Assembly: GCA_026713285.1 (NCBI GenBank)
Contig: JAPOOT010000318.1
Span: 1 to 6,652, forward strand
Length of the DNA: 6,652 bases
Source of the DNA: Gemmatimonadota bacterium
GTDB taxonomy: Bacteria; JAAXHH01
Direction of reading: 5' to 3'
In this document: one piece after another, positions 6,601 to 6,652 of the stretch
Layout of the letters: every line of letters begins with the position of its first letter
Numbering within the stretch: the stretch's first letter is position 1
The notes under the pieces: model-generated
What the model saw: the letters and a program-made list of their open reading frames with translations, nothing else
What the model was told of the DNA's origin: nothing
Database searches by the model: none
Position numbers and translations under genes: made by a program

Positions 6601-6652
6601 TCATGCCGTTCGCCCGTAGAACAGCTTCTGTACCTCGGGGCTGTTGCAGACA
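6601..6652 (-). CDS. C-terminal tail of an upstream gene (5' end outside window), function unknown
   Basis: From the right edge one minus-strand frame reads VCNSPEVQKLFYGRTA and stops at TGA (6603-6601). Only 16 codons are visible. It looks like an ordinary protein C terminus, and the 63-nt gap to the flavoprotein start suits the previous member of one operon. The fragment is too short to assign a family. The other frames are less convincing: one runs on through the flavoprotein's ribosome binding site with poor composition. Confidence 0.4.
   Translation of the reverse strand, partial: VCNSPEVQKLFYGRTA

Noticed and set aside
6420..6604. Small minus-strand ORF starting with the ATG that overlaps the stop at 6601
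   Set aside because: It runs out of frame into the flavoprotein gene, has Arg-rich shadow composition, and would have to be read through that gene's perfect ribosome binding site.

Overview
The window is a GC-rich (about 60% by eye), densely coding bacterial segment with five well-supported protein-coding genes that are whole or nearly whole, plus a short gene tail at the right edge. There are no RNA genes, CRISPR arrays, insertion sequences or long repeats. The Shine-Dalgarno sequences, a TTG start and a good sigma-70-type promoter are all bacterial. The sequence alone does not fix the lineage; the mix of genes would suit an uncultured environmental bacterium, but that is only a guess.

Left part (1-2000): the C-terminal half of a family-5 (peptide/nickel/oligopeptide type) ABC transporter solute-binding protein runs rightward off the left edge. 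It is convergent with a leftward lipid kinase of the diacylglycerol/YegS family. A divergent intergenic region of about 215 bp follows. It holds a near-consensus promoter (TTGACA, 17 bp, TAAGAT) pointing right, with a small inverted repeat abutting the -35 box and a GC-rich leader of roughly 85 nt.

Middle (2010-3781): a short-chain dehydrogenase/reductase and an AEC-family (auxin efflux carrier-like) membrane transporter lie on the + strand, 83 bp apart with no visible terminator. They may be co-transcribed from the promoter above.

Right part (3812-6652): a leftward redox operon, convergent with the transporter. An FAD/NAD(P)-dependent oxidoreductase, starting at TTG behind a perfect AGGAGGT, overlaps by ATGA with a membrane-bound NosR/NapH-like polyferredoxin. 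A gene tail of about 16 codons upstream is probably the preceding operon member. The likely logic is that the soluble flavoprotein takes electrons from a reduced nicotinamide and exchanges them with the iron-sulfur membrane protein, and so with the quinone pool or an extracytoplasmic partner. This is the most interesting part of the window. The pairing, and an unusual first membrane cysteine motif (CSWVCGC instead of CxxxCP), suggest a poorly described electron-transfer module. Nothing here is clearly a wholly new system.
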